Notes under the pieces: model-generated
The model's input: only the letters and a program-made list of their open reading frames with translations
Database searches by the model: none
Told to the model about the DNA's origin: nothing
Shown: positions 17,040-24,770 of the stretch, one piece after another
Layout: every line of letters starts with the position of its first letter
How positions within the stretch are numbered: position 1 is the stretch's first letter
Program-made: the position numbers and the translations under genes
IMG/VR virus record: IMGVR_UViG_3300046318_000520
Coordinates: 62,001 to 126,000 of that record
Source: a virus
Strand: one strand, 5' to 3'
Length of the DNA stretch: 64,000 nt

Positions 17040-17167
17040 TGGCAAAAGGTAAAGGCGGTGGAGAAAGCCGCAAGATCAACTTTGGTAAAAGACGCAAGGG
17101 TAAAGCCCTTAAGCGCAAGGGACCAAAGGACAAGTCAACATCTGTCTACAGAGGACAGGGAAAGTAA
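17039..17167 (+). CDS. Tiny highly basic protein (42 aa)
   Basis: A 42-residue ORF, starting at the ATG that overlaps the previous stop, encodes a Lys/Arg/Gly-rich protein (MAKGKGGGESRK, later KRRKGKALKRKG). It has no hydrophobic segment and would bind nucleic acid or acidic surfaces. It is the last gene before a strong terminator, which supports a real transcript end here. It is too short for usual length cut-offs. Confidence 0.65.
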   Translation: MAKGKGGGESRKINFGKRRKGKALKRKGPKDKSTSVYRGQGK

Positions 17168-17196
17168 AAGACCGGTTGTTAGCCGGTCTTTTTTTA
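17168..17196. terminator. Bidirectional terminator
   Basis: AAGACCGG and CCGGTCTT form an 8-bp stem around a 7-nt loop, followed on the plus strand by TTTTTTATTT and preceded by an A-run that serves the minus strand. It separates the plus-strand lysis island from the convergent minus-strand gene whose stop is at 17194. Confidence 0.85.
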
Positions 17197-17535
17197 TTTA
17201 ATCCTCCATACACGCCTGGTGCCATCCAGTAGTTTTCTGGTTGTCACCATAAATCCTGTCTTTACTTCTTTTGCAAACTGTTTACAAGCATAGTGAACAC
17301 CATTTGGATTTCTACTCAACGGATCTGATGTTGGTATTAAAAAGCTGTCACCAACTTTCATCATATCAAAAGGAAAGTGATTGTTAAATTCACGCCTTCT
17401 ACCCATGATTGTAATACCAGATTCAACATTGTAGGTGTAAACTTTTGGAGCTTCACCTGGTTTTGTTCTTGTAATAGTTGCTGTCACCTGTTTTGCAACA
17501 GGTTTTGGGACAGGTTTTGTTTTACTGGTTGCCAT
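17194..17535 (-). CDS. Small phage protein with FPFDxMKxGDSF motif
   Basis: A 113-residue protein: a Lys/Pro/Thr-rich N-terminal tail (KTKPVPKPVAKQ) followed by NNHFPFDMMKVGDSFLIP and a C-terminal FMVTTRKLLDGTRRVWR. The FPFxxMxxGDSFxVP-like motif with a basic aromatic tail recurs in many small phage proteins, but the function is unknown to me. It is isolated between a terminator and the VWA module, so probably has its own promoter. Confidence 0.6.
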   Translation of the reverse strand: MATSKTKPVPKPVAKQVTATITRTKPGEAPKVYTYNVESGITIMGRRREFNNHFPFDMMKVGDSFLIPTSDPLSRNPNGVHYACKQFAKEVKTGFMVTTRKLLDGTRRVWRIK

Positions 17536-17626
17536 AATTAAAATTTTTATGTCCCCAAAGTAAGATTTAATTCATACTTTACTAAGATATAATTCAGATT
17601 TTAGTTATTTAGTTACCAAATGGTAA

Positions 17627-19141
17627 CTATACTGTTAAACCTTTGTTATTAACTCTATGTACTTTTATGCCATCAAATACGACAACTTGTGCATTGTCTG
17701 AGTATTTTTCTATGACATTACTATTAAAAGAATCAAACCTTGCTCCTTTGATACCAATGAAAAAAGCTTTACTGGAGTAAATACTACATCTATCTTCTGC
17801 ATCTGTAATAATAATAGCATTGTTATTATTTCTTTCAACACTCATAACAGCAGCATCAATAGTTGTACCACCGCCACAGTCAATCATTGATATAGACACC
17901 AGATCATTTTGATATTTCTTGACGCGGGTGTCAAACAAATAAACATCATTGAGCATATCCATCTCAAGCAGTTTAGCTGTAAATGATTTACAAAAATCCA
18001 ACTTAGAAATATACTGACCACCTTGTCTGTCTACACCAGAGTCTGAACTCATAGAACCAGATACGTCAATATAAACATCAATCTTACCGATATACTTAAC
18101 ATCTTTGATCTGTACATCTTCTGCCATGATTTTACGCAGTGCAGGATGCAGAAATACAAAGTCATCAAGACCAGCCAGATTATCTGAGTTGAACAGATCC
18201 TCATACTTTACAACTTCACGAGAGGAAAAGTAAGAAGTTGATTTATCCAGCAGCTTTTTGATCTTGTCTTTCAAAGATCCCATAGACATGTTGATCTTCT
18301 GTAGCTTCTCTGCAATCTGTCTCATATAATCAGGAGACAGTTTACCTGCTATGTCACCACCGCTTTTATTGGCTTCATCAAACATCTTCTGCTGAATGTC
18401 ATCAGAAAGATTATCATCCATGTTTTGACACATCTGTTGGGCTTCTTCCATAGCTTTTTCAAGCTGGTCCTTGCTCATCTTATTGTCAAACATTTTATTA
18501 ACAGCATCATCCAGATCCTTCTGATCAAATTCAGATCCTTTGCCATTCATGGCATTCTGAATCTTTTCAGCTGTTTCAGGATCTGTATACTCCATGGCAG
18601 CCATTTGCATCATATAATACATCATGATACTGCGGGTAAACATACTGGACTTTAAAGATGATGATTCTGTCATGATCTTTCCCACCGGGTTATTGGCTTT
18701 CTCTAAAAACTTAAACTTGGTATGCGTTTTATCAGTGCGTTCTTCAAATTCAAGGTTTTCCATACGGTTATAGTACATCTTGAATATATCACGCATCATG
18801 TGTTTTGGAAACTTATTATACTTTTCTACAACCTTTTTGCTAAACGCTGCAAAGTCAGGCTTTTTAGCATCATCCAGCTTCTTAAACTGGGAATGAGCAG
18901 AGAACTTTGCATAGTAGTCCTTTACTGTTTTAGAACCGGCGTTGGTTATATACGTATCTACAATGTTTTCCAGTCTTCTCTCATCCAAATAGTGCAAATG
19001 AGGACTGATCAGATCAGGCTTTTTGTAAAAATCCATTTTACCAAAAAGACCATCTTTGGTTTTATAATGTCCATCCATCTCACCTTTCTTGACTTTCTCA
19101 AGAATGGTATATACGTTTTTATACTGTTTTCCACTTGCCAT
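17627..19141 (-). CDS. VWA-domain protein, CobT-like partner of MoxR ATPase
   Basis: A 504-residue protein with a C-terminal von Willebrand A domain. IDVYIDVSGSMSS supplies the MIDAS DxSxS (D359, S361, S363), with CGGGTTIDAAV and IIITDAED giving the remaining metal-coordinating loops. The N-terminal 330 residues are helical, highly charged and Met/Gln-rich. VWA proteins pair with MoxR/CobS AAA+ ATPases in chaperone-like complexes that remodel or insert metal into client proteins. The ATPase is the next gene upstream, so the two form one module. Confidence 0.82.
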   Translation of the reverse strand: MASGKQYKNVYTILEKVKKGEMDGHYKTKDGLFGKMDFYKKPDLISPHLHYLDERRLENIVDTYITNAGSKTVKDYYAKFSAHSQFKKLDDAKKPDFAAFSKKVVEKYNKFPKHMMRDIFKMYYNRMENLEFEERTDKTHTKFKFLEKANNPVGKIMTESSSLKSSMFTRSIMMYYMMQMAAMEYTDPETAEKIQNAMNGKGSEFDQKDLDDAVNKMFDNKMSKDQLEKAMEEAQQMCQNMDDNLSDDIQQKMFDEANKSGGDIAGKLSPDYMRQIAEKLQKINMSMGSLKDKIKKLLDKSTSYFSSREVVKYEDLFNSDNLAGLDDFVFLHPALRKIMAEDVQIKDVKYIGKIDVYIDVSGSMSSDSGVDRQGGQYISKLDFCKSFTAKLLEMDMLNDVYLFDTRVKKYQNDLVSISMIDCGGGTTIDAAVMSVERNNNNAIIITDAEDRCSIYSSKAFFIGIKGARFDSFNSNVIEKYSDNAQVVVFDGIKVHRVNNKGLTV

Positions 19142-19148
19142 ATTAGAA

Positions 19149-19238
19149 TTATTTTAACAGATCACTAAGTTCCTGAATGGTAGCCGGTTTAAAGACCGGC
19201 GTACCATCAGGATTAAAGTGATCTAATCTTAAAAAGGG
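19149..19238 (-). other. Candidate -1 frameshift extension of the MoxR gene
   Basis: The MoxR frame ends ...NPF-stop at 19229. Just before the stop lies CCCTTTT (19232-19238), which fits the X-XXY-YYZ slippery form with codons CCT and TTT. The -1 frame stays open for 27 further codons to a TAA at 19149-19151, beginning LRLDHFNPDGTPVF and ending IQELSDLLK. A long imperfect hairpin begins 8 nt downstream. The sequence features are direct; frameshifting itself is inference. Confidence 0.55.
19160..19223 (-). other. Long hairpin downstream of the slippery site
   Basis: GATCACT (7 bp), an internal loop, then CCTG, ATGGTA and GCCGGT pair with ACCGGC, TACCAT and CAGG across small bulges, capped by a 6-nt loop. 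In all about 23 bp are paired over 64 nt. No T-run follows, so it does not look like a terminator. It is placed as a frameshift stimulator would be. Confidence 0.7.
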
Positions 19239-20368
19239 TTACTAGCACTTCTTTCTTCTACAGGCATTTCTTCCATCATCTGGTCAAAATCATCGGAAGA
19301 CTGATAGTCTTGACGTGCCGGGTGATTAGCCAGGATATACTGCATGGAGAGTTCTATCTCACCAACTTGTCCTTCATCCATGATACCACGGGAAGTGTAA
19401 GTATTAATAAGACTTTCTACTTCAGCAATAGCCAGCTCAAGTTGTTCATTGGTAGTGTAGCTGTGCAGCATCTCCACCTTAGACATTACTGCCTTAACTT
19501 CTGGACTCATCAGTTTGTTCTGCAGTTCAGAACCCGCTGACTGAGAAATCATGATCTGGGCAGTCTTTACCAGGGCTTTGTCTACACTGATGTCCCATAT
19601 GTACGAAACAGCTTTGGTAAGCGTTGGTACAAAAGTTAGTGTACGGTCAGAACTGTGCTGGTAACCTACTTCCAGGTATTTCTCCAGTTTGGTCACAGGT
19701 ACTTCTACCATGTCCAGTTCTGCTCTGTTTGGTACACCAATCTTAAATGATTCTTTGTAATTACGGGCACCCTTGTTAAAATATTTGACAAGCTCACCTG
19801 CAGATACGCGGTTTACAGTCATCTTTAACATAAAACGGTCCCAGAACGGAGAATCAGACTCTTCTTTAGGAATCTCATTACAAGTAGCTACGAATAACTT
19901 CCACTTACAAGGGATCTTGTGCTTACCGTTAAAAAGAAACTTCTCGTTCATAACACCTAGCATGGCATTACGGATACCGGCTGATGCTTTATCTACCTCG
20001 TTAATAATAACAATCTCTGCTTCTGCAATAGGAGCTGCCACTTCATACCTGTTTTCTGTAAACAGTTTACCAAGATCTGGCATACCCTTGACTTCTGAAG
20101 CCTTGGTACCCTCGTCAGTCTCCAGGATGTAGATCTTGTTGGCAAAATCCTGGGCGGTCATCTTACCGTCTTTGTTTAGCCAGGCTTTAGCATATTCTAT
20201 AATGGTCTTAGTTTTAGCTACACCAGGTTCACCTACGAGCAAACAAGGCAGACCGGTTGATTCTGCCAGGGCCAGCATTTTGAATACTTCTTCTTTGTTG
20301 ATCAAAGATGTATCAATTGTTCTTATTTCCTGTGTTGTCTTTTTAGTTATAGATTTAATTTTTGACAT
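19229..20368 (-). CDS. MoxR/CobS-type AAA+ ATPase
   Basis: A 379-residue AAA+ ATPase. The start was chosen at MSKIKSITKK (20368), because an upstream start would overlap the next gene by more than 200 nt. Walker A is LLVGEPGVAKTKT (about residues 44-55), Walker B-like is EIVIINEVDKASAG and the sensor-1 region is KLFVATCNEIP. This is the MoxR/CobS subfamily, which works with VWA proteins as ATP-driven remodelling complexes. The ordinary stop is at 19229, but a slippery heptamer and hairpin there suggest a minor extended form. Confidence 0.88.
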   Translation of the reverse strand: MSKIKSITKKTTQEIRTIDTSLINKEEVFKMLALAESTGLPCLLVGEPGVAKTKTIIEYAKAWLNKDGKMTAQDFANKIYILETDEGTKASEVKGMPDLGKLFTENRYEVAAPIAEAEIVIINEVDKASAGIRNAMLGVMNEKFLFNGKHKIPCKWKLFVATCNEIPKEESDSPFWDRFMLKMTVNRVSAGELVKYFNKGARNYKESFKIGVPNRAELDMVEVPVTKLEKYLEVGYQHSSDRTLTFVPTLTKAVSYIWDISVDKALVKTAQIMISQSAGSELQNKLMSPEVKAVMSKVEMLHSYTTNEQLELAIAEVESLINTYTSRGIMDEGQVGEIELSMQYILANHPARQDYQSSDDFDQMMEEMPVEERSASNPF

Positions 20369-20414
20369 TTTTGGCTTGTGATTAAGTGTTTGTGAAATGT
20401 TTGGTCTAATTAGG

Positions 20415-20840
20415 CTAGAGGTTTGCAAAGGCTGAAGCAGAGTCTGCGTCTGAGAACCCTGTTCCGCTATGTCCTGAAAGATTTTCTTCAACAGGGAAGT
20501 TACTGACTGGTAATACCTGCTCTGCTCTGCTGGATTTGACTGGCTCAGATCTAAGTACGCGTTCCACAGTAGCCTCATGTCTTTGTTCAATATCTGATAC
20601 GGGGGCTGAGATAGTGCTTGATCCATCTTTGGTGTCATCTATAATGTTAAATACAGTAATGTTTGTCTCAGCATTTTTAAGAGCAGGATGTTTACGGATC
20701 ATAGTGATCTGCTGGTCTTTAGCATTATATTTGTCCTGGATACTACCATATCCAACATCATCACGCTTCATCCATGTAAGGCCATTGTCTAAATCTTCTA
20801 AGATCTGTGATACGTACAGATCAACTTTGTTTACTGCCAT
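20415..20840 (-). CDS. Hypothetical protein of the MoxR-VWA module
   Basis: A 141-residue protein ahead of the MoxR gene by 46 nt. The N-terminal 75 residues are Asp/Lys-rich and probably folded (VDLYVSQILEDLDNGLTW). The rest is a low-complexity Ser/Glu/Val tail (TISAPVSDIEQRHEATVERV, then FPVEENLSGHSG). The tail could be an unstructured adaptor segment. It ends in a TAG stop. Function is unknown; its position suggests a client or adaptor of the ATPase. Confidence 0.55.
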   Translation of the reverse strand: MAVNKVDLYVSQILEDLDNGLTWMKRDDVGYGSIQDKYNAKDQQITMIRKHPALKNAETNITVFNIIDDTKDGSSTISAPVSDIEQRHEATVERVLRSEPVKSSRAEQVLPVSNFPVEENLSGHSGTGFSDADSASAFANL

Positions 20841-20852
20841 AGTTTTGATTTT

Positions 20853-21569
20853 TTACCAGTTAATACAAAAATGTTTACCATTATTCTGTTGAATAATTTC
20901 ATTGACCCTATTAAAAAGATCTCCGCTGTCCCACACTCCGCCACTATAAGCAGCAGATGCCGGATGAGAAGCTTTTAATATGTAATGATTATCTCCAATT
21001 ATACTTTCCAGTTCCTGGGCTTTCTTACCCAGCAAGCAGAAAATAAGGCCTGAGTTAGTCAGGCTTAGCATATCTATCAAATAGGCAATGAATTCTTGCC
21101 ATATATCATAATGAGAACCTATCTTGTCTATTTGACAAGTGAGTGCTGTGTTAATAAGAAGCACGCCCTGGTTTGCCCAGCGGGTCAGGTCAGGATCCTG
21201 GTCAAAGACACCGTCTTTGTAAACTGTTTTTTCTATCTCATCAAAGATTTTCTGCAAACTAGCCTGTGGTTTCATAGTCATACCGCAGCTAAAAGCCATG
21301 CCGTCAGCTACACCCAGGTAAGGATAAGGATCCTGTCCTATGATTACCACTTTAAGCTGGTTTACAGGAGATTCTTCAAAGGCTTTAAACACATGTTTAA
21401 GAGGCGGTGTAAATCTTTTACCATCTTCACGCAGCTGATACAGTGTCTCCAAAATCCTATCAAAGTCACTGGACATAATAAAAGACCTAAGTTTGACAGC
21501 CCAGCCAGAGGGCGTGAGTTTTTCTATCAGCTTGGTCTTAATTTCTTGAAGGTCTACAGTTTGTATCAC
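20853..21569 (-). CDS. ung: Uracil-DNA glycosylase family 1
   Basis: A 238-residue UDG. The water-activating motif is VVIIGQDPYPYLGVADGMAFS, LLINTALTCQ is the second conserved segment, and the DNA-intercalation region reads KASHPASAAYSGG in place of the usual HPSPLS. The enzyme excises uracil from DNA. UDG is a recurrent gene of crAss-like phages. The start at 21569 matches the family's normal N-terminal length. Confident, motif-based assignment. Confidence 0.93.
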   Translation of the reverse strand: MIQTVDLQEIKTKLIEKLTPSGWAVKLRSFIMSSDFDRILETLYQLREDGKRFTPPLKHVFKAFEESPVNQLKVVIIGQDPYPYLGVADGMAFSCGMTMKPQASLQKIFDEIEKTVYKDGVFDQDPDLTRWANQGVLLINTALTCQIDKIGSHYDIWQEFIAYLIDMLSLTNSGLIFCLLGKKAQELESIIGDNHYILKASHPASAAYSGGVWDSGDLFNRVNEIIQQNNGKHFCINW

Positions 21570-21604
21570 AAAAGTTCTTTATTTTTGTTATTAAATTCTA
21601 CAAT

Positions 21605-21892
21605 ATGGCTACCTATACAGGCATCAAAACAGAAAGCACTTTTCCAATTACAGTAGGAGGAGGGACCCTGGTCAATCTTCAGAAACTGTTATTATATATT
21701 CTTGCTGATAAAACAGAACAAGAAATCAATGAAGCTTTTGAAAAGATCCTGAAAAAACAGTTTGATGAAGAATGGATAGAACACTATGCTTTTCTTGCAG
21801 CTATGATCAACGTCATAGAGAGTGCAGCCCGTGAAAAAGGACTCACTGTTGAAGAAAACCTAGATGAACAATCTAATAAACAAGAAAATTAA
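21605..21892 (+). CDS. Small plus-strand hypothetical protein
   Basis: A 95-residue acidic helical protein encoded on the plus strand between two minus-strand genes. Its 3' end overlaps the next gene's end by 20 nt in convergent orientation. The middle (TEQEINEAFEKILKKQFDEEWIEHYAFLAAM) looks like a folded helical bundle. It needs its own promoter in the 35-nt gap after the divergent UDG start. No family is recognised. Confidence 0.55.
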   Translation: MATYTGIKTESTFPITVGGGTLVNLQKLLLYILADKTEQEINEAFEKILKKQFDEEWIEHYAFLAAMINVIESAAREKGLTVEENLDEQSNKQEN

Positions 21893-22268
21893 CGTCCTCA
21901 CCAATCTCCATAGCAGCCTGAATAGCCAGGGAAAGTTCCTCACGGGAACATTCACCAAAGCTTTTAGCCAGGAAATACTCTTTTCCTGCCACTTGCCTGG
22001 CTATACATAAGCCAGCACGGTCCTTTACCAGGATCTTCATGTTTTCTACTGTCTCTCCAATATGAATGGCCAGCTGACGTATGATTACGTGCAGTTTGGC
22101 CAGTTGTGGCAGAGTACCATCATCGTGTTGCACTTCATAGAAGCACTCCACTATACTACCTTCCGGTATGTGCGTGACATACATCTCCTCCTGTTTTGAT
22201 ACAGCAGCAGACAGAGGTCTTAACAAACCTTCTCTTTTAATAAACTTACCTGTGAAGTGATGTGTCAT
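21873..22268 (-). CDS. Hypothetical protein downstream of SF2 helicase
   Basis: A 131-residue protein following the helicase by 9 nt. It is strand-rich with a Val/Ile core (EGSIVECFYEVQHDDGTLPQLAKLHVIIRQ) and resembles a small OB- or TBP-like beta fold, though no family is recognised. As a helicase operon member it might be an accessory factor. Confidence 0.55.
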   Translation of the reverse strand: MTHHFTGKFIKREGLLRPLSAAVSKQEEMYVTHIPEGSIVECFYEVQHDDGTLPQLAKLHVIIRQLAIHIGETVENMKILVKDRAGLCIARQVAGKEYFLAKSFGECSREELSLAIQAAMEIGEDVNFLVY

Positions 22269-22277
22269 ATTACTTTT

Positions 22278-23381
22278 TTAGGCGTATTCAAAATGCTTGA
22301 TTTTTTCCTGGTCAAGATCTTTAAGAGCTTCTTTTACCCAGCGTTCATCTACCGTGTTCTTGTAACACAGGATGTGTACAATAGCAGTGTCATCAGGGTT
22401 AAGTCTAAGTAACCTGCCTATACGCTGATTAGACTTTCTCTCATTACCATATGCATGCATGATTATTCCGGCCCGAAGATTGGGAATATTAATACCCTCG
22501 TTGAGCTGCATTACACAGGAGAGCTGAGTTATTTCATCTCTTTTAAACTTGTCAAGATTAATTTCTGAATCAGCATTACCTGAGTGATAGGAATCTTTAC
22601 AGATACGGTCTGCCTGGTCCTGCGTATTACAAAAGGCAATACACTTGTCCTCTATTTCTGATAATAGATTCTTAGTATAGTGTTCTTTGGTTCTGAAGTC
22701 CATGATGACACGCATTCTCATGACAGATGATATCTGTTCTTCTTTTTTACTTTGTGCACGCATGATCCGGTCCGTCCAGTAGCCATAGCTTTTTTGCTCA
22801 GATGTATAAAACGTACCGTTTTTTGTTTTAACAGGGAAGTTATTCTCTGAAGACAAAGAAAGATAGTGCACTATGATACGGTAGTCATTAAGGATCTGGT
22901 CATCTACAGCATCGTCTGTTATATAGGTATATAGAACAGGACAATACCTGGAAACCATTTGACCTTTCTCACTTTGAGCATATCTGGGCGGAGTACCTGT
23001 GAGACCCAGTATTCTTTCCTTATATTGCACAAGAAAAAGATTATGGGAATATAACAAACTATGACACTCGTCCAGTATGACAATGTCATAGTTAACGGGA
23101 TCAAACTTATTCAAAGACAAATACGTAGTGAATTCTACGTTTTCTAAACTGATACCGAACTTTTCAGCATCTGATCTCCAGGAATCAAAGATGCTCAACT
23201 TAGGTGCTACGACTAATATCTTTAGCTTACCCATATTGAGATCCTGATAATGACTCATATACTTTAAACCAATAAGTGTTTTACCGACCCCCATGCTCAC
23301 AGCCAAACCTGCTCTTTTGTATTTAAAAGCTACTTCTAAAGCCTCAGCTTGTATACTGTCTCTTGTATTTTTTTGTTTCAC
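22278..23381 (-). CDS. SF2 DEAD/DEAH-type helicase (new N-terminus after GIY-YIG insertion)
   Basis: A 367-residue superfamily 2 helicase. Motif I is AVSMGVGKTLIG, motif II is VILDECHSL, motif III is GLTGTPP and motif VI is NQRIGRLLRLN. It begins with GTG at 23381 inside the end of the GIY-YIG gene. A second, diverged copy of its first codons lies upstream at 24065-24148 and breaks off exactly before the Walker A codons. The present N-terminus therefore appears to have been supplied with the insertion. It could serve replication-fork or recombination remodelling. Confidence 0.85.
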   Translation of the reverse strand: MKQKNTRDSIQAEALEVAFKYKRAGLAVSMGVGKTLIGLKYMSHYQDLNMGKLKILVVAPKLSIFDSWRSDAEKFGISLENVEFTTYLSLNKFDPVNYDIVILDECHSLLYSHNLFLVQYKERILGLTGTPPRYAQSEKGQMVSRYCPVLYTYITDDAVDDQILNDYRIIVHYLSLSSENNFPVKTKNGTFYTSEQKSYGYWTDRIMRAQSKKEEQISSVMRMRVIMDFRTKEHYTKNLLSEIEDKCIAFCNTQDQADRICKDSYHSGNADSEINLDKFKRDEITQLSCVMQLNEGINIPNLRAGIIMHAYGNERKSNQRIGRLLRLNPDDTAIVHILCYKNTVDERWVKEALKDLDQEKIKHFEYA

Positions 23382-24006
23382 ATAACTGTTTTTTAGTTAT
23401 ACATTCTTGTTCTGGTCTTAATAGAAAATGATTTTTGTATCTACTAACAACTCTTTTTCCTTTAAGATTTATAGTACCGTTTACTACTGCTTGAGAATGG
23501 TTAAGCCCTGGATAAAGCTTTTCTAGTTTTTTACCAGCAGCTCTTTCAGACTCATATGTTCCTATACAGTTACAATTAATATCATAAATAACTACAGGTT
23601 TTTTCTTATCGTCATGAGTAGGATATTTAAGAAGTCCTAACAACTTTTGTTGTTTAAGCGTAGCTGAGGATTTTCTTCTAGACTCTTCAGAAGGAGTATT
23701 CCTAATAACCTCTAGCGTAATGTTGTATACTGGTTTTAAATTATTAATATACTCCTGCTCTTTTTGAGTCAGAAGTTTTACAGGAACTTCTTCAAGAATT
23801 AAAACATCAAAATGGTCTTGACCATGCTTATTGTAGCTATTTTGGAGATACGGATTAGCATGAATACCACGTTGTAACTCTGATTGGTGGCGTTTTAATC
23901 TGTAATAAATATTCTTACTACTACCGATGTACTGCTTTTTGTTCTTGATATTAGTTATACAGTAAATACCACAGATTTTTAAGCCAAAAGATCTAGAAAT
24001 GTTCAT
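23344..24006 (-). CDS. GIY-YIG homing-type endonuclease
   Basis: A 220-residue protein with an N-terminal GIY-YIG nuclease domain: GIYCITNIKNKKQYIGSS, then NIYYRLKRHQSELQRG and YNKHGQDHFDVLILEE. The catalytic Tyr, Arg and Glu positions are present. The C-terminal half (RRKSSATLKQQKLLG and GTYESERAAGKKL) resembles the modular DNA-binding repeats of group I intron endonucleases. It sits between a relic of the helicase start and the complete helicase gene. The 3' end overlaps the helicase by 38 nt. A 17-nt promoter block lies just upstream. Confidence 0.88.
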   Translation of the reverse strand: MNISRSFGLKICGIYCITNIKNKKQYIGSSKNIYYRLKRHQSELQRGIHANPYLQNSYNKHGQDHFDVLILEEVPVKLLTQKEQEYINNLKPVYNITLEVIRNTPSEESRRKSSATLKQQKLLGLLKYPTHDDKKKPVVIYDINCNCIGTYESERAAGKKLEKLYPGLNHSQAVVNGTINLKGKRVVSRYKNHFLLRPEQECITKKQLCETKKYKRQYTS

Positions 24007-24021
24007 AGGATTTAGGTTTAG

Positions 24022-24038
24022 TCTACAATATAATATAC
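24022..24038 (-). promoter_or_regulatory. 17-nt promoter block GTATATTATATTGTAGA (minus strand)
   Basis: Identical to the block at 14575 and 43000. It lies 16 nt upstream of the GIY-YIG start, inside the region brought by the insertion, so the endonuclease probably has its own promoter. Confidence 0.6.
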
Positions 24039-24148
24039 TTAAAATGTAGAACTTTTACAAATAAACCCATGGAAATTCCCAAACCGCAACGTTTATTATT
24101 AAACGCTACGGTGAGAGCTTCCTGTTGGATCTCGTCTCTTTTAGACAT
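24023..24148 (-). pseudogene. Relic of the original SF2 helicase 5' end
   Basis: A 41-codon ORF starting at the ATG that overlaps the stop of the 24141-24419 gene. Its first 28 residues (MSKRDEIQQEALTVAFNN, then GLGISMG) align with the helicase N-terminus (RDSIQAEALEVAFKYK, then GLAVSMG). Homology ends exactly at SMG, where the helicase continues VGKT. After that the frame runs into unrelated sequence and a TAG. It therefore looks like the displaced first exon left by the GIY-YIG insertion. Confidence 0.75.
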
Positions 24149-24419
24149 ATTGTACGGTGTTTATACGAGCATGTAAGAATGCTGATACAATGATGTTTAA
24201 ATAACGAAGACAGGTTGTGTCAGCACGGTTAATAGCAGCATATAAATCATTATTACATACTGCTCGTACAAAATCCCCACCTGTCAACACACCATCTCTG
24301 TGCATCATTACAGATCTGACAATATCAGTAAGATGTAATTCTGGTTCAACATGCCAATTGCTAATAATTTCTTTGGCTTTCTGCGTATATGCATCTCTAA
24401 GCTCATCGTAATTATCCAT
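24141..24419 (-). CDS. Small helical hypothetical protein
   Basis: A 92-residue protein (HLTDIVRSVMMHRDGVLTGGDFVRAVCNNDLYAA). The RDGVLTGGxFVxAVxNNDLYxA pattern is one I associate with small phage proteins. Function unknown. Its stop codon overlaps the start of the helicase relic, which places it directly upstream of the helicase in the original operon. Confidence 0.6.
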   Translation of the reverse strand: MDNYDELRDAYTQKAKEIISNWHVEPELHLTDIVRSVMMHRDGVLTGGDFVRAVCNNDLYAAINRADTTCLRYLNIIVSAFLHARINTVQYV

Positions 24420-24765
24420 TGTATAAAGATTTTAGAATTTCATCCCTTGATATAAAATCTACGTTTTGTTCCACCTCTTCCAGTGTAATAACACAGTCTA
24501 CAGTTTCACCTTCTTCATCTACACCTACAATGAGCCCGTTACCTGCAAAAGGCTGGTGAGCTCCCTTATAAGTAAAGAAGTGATCACATGGTTTCAGAAG
24601 TCCTTCTTCATCAACCAGTATGCTATCCTGATCTGTAATATAATAAGCTGTTTCAACCATGTCTGCTTTTAAAGCATAATACCACTGATCCAGCATGTCT
24701 TTTTTATCATTGAGCTTTAGTTCTTTTACAGTTTTGTTAAATGCATCAATTAATATTGCTTTCAT
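24412..24765 (-). CDS. Hypothetical protein
   Basis: A 117-residue acidic protein overlapping the next gene by 8 nt. The middle, LLKPCDHFFTYKGAHQPFAGNGLIVGVDEEGE, suggests a beta-rich fold. Its N-terminal helix is Asp/Lys rich. No domain is recognised. Confidence 0.55.
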   Translation of the reverse strand: MKAILIDAFNKTVKELKLNDKKDMLDQWYYALKADMVETAYYITDQDSILVDEEGLLKPCDHFFTYKGAHQPFAGNGLIVGVDEEGETVDCVITLEEVEQNVDFISRDEILKSLYNG

Positions 24766-24770
24766 ACTTG

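Noticed and set aside
19160-19223. Simple terminator between MoxR and VWA
   Set aside because: The hairpin is not followed by a T-run and both flanking genes would be needed in one module; it fits better as a frameshift stimulator or RNA regulatory element.
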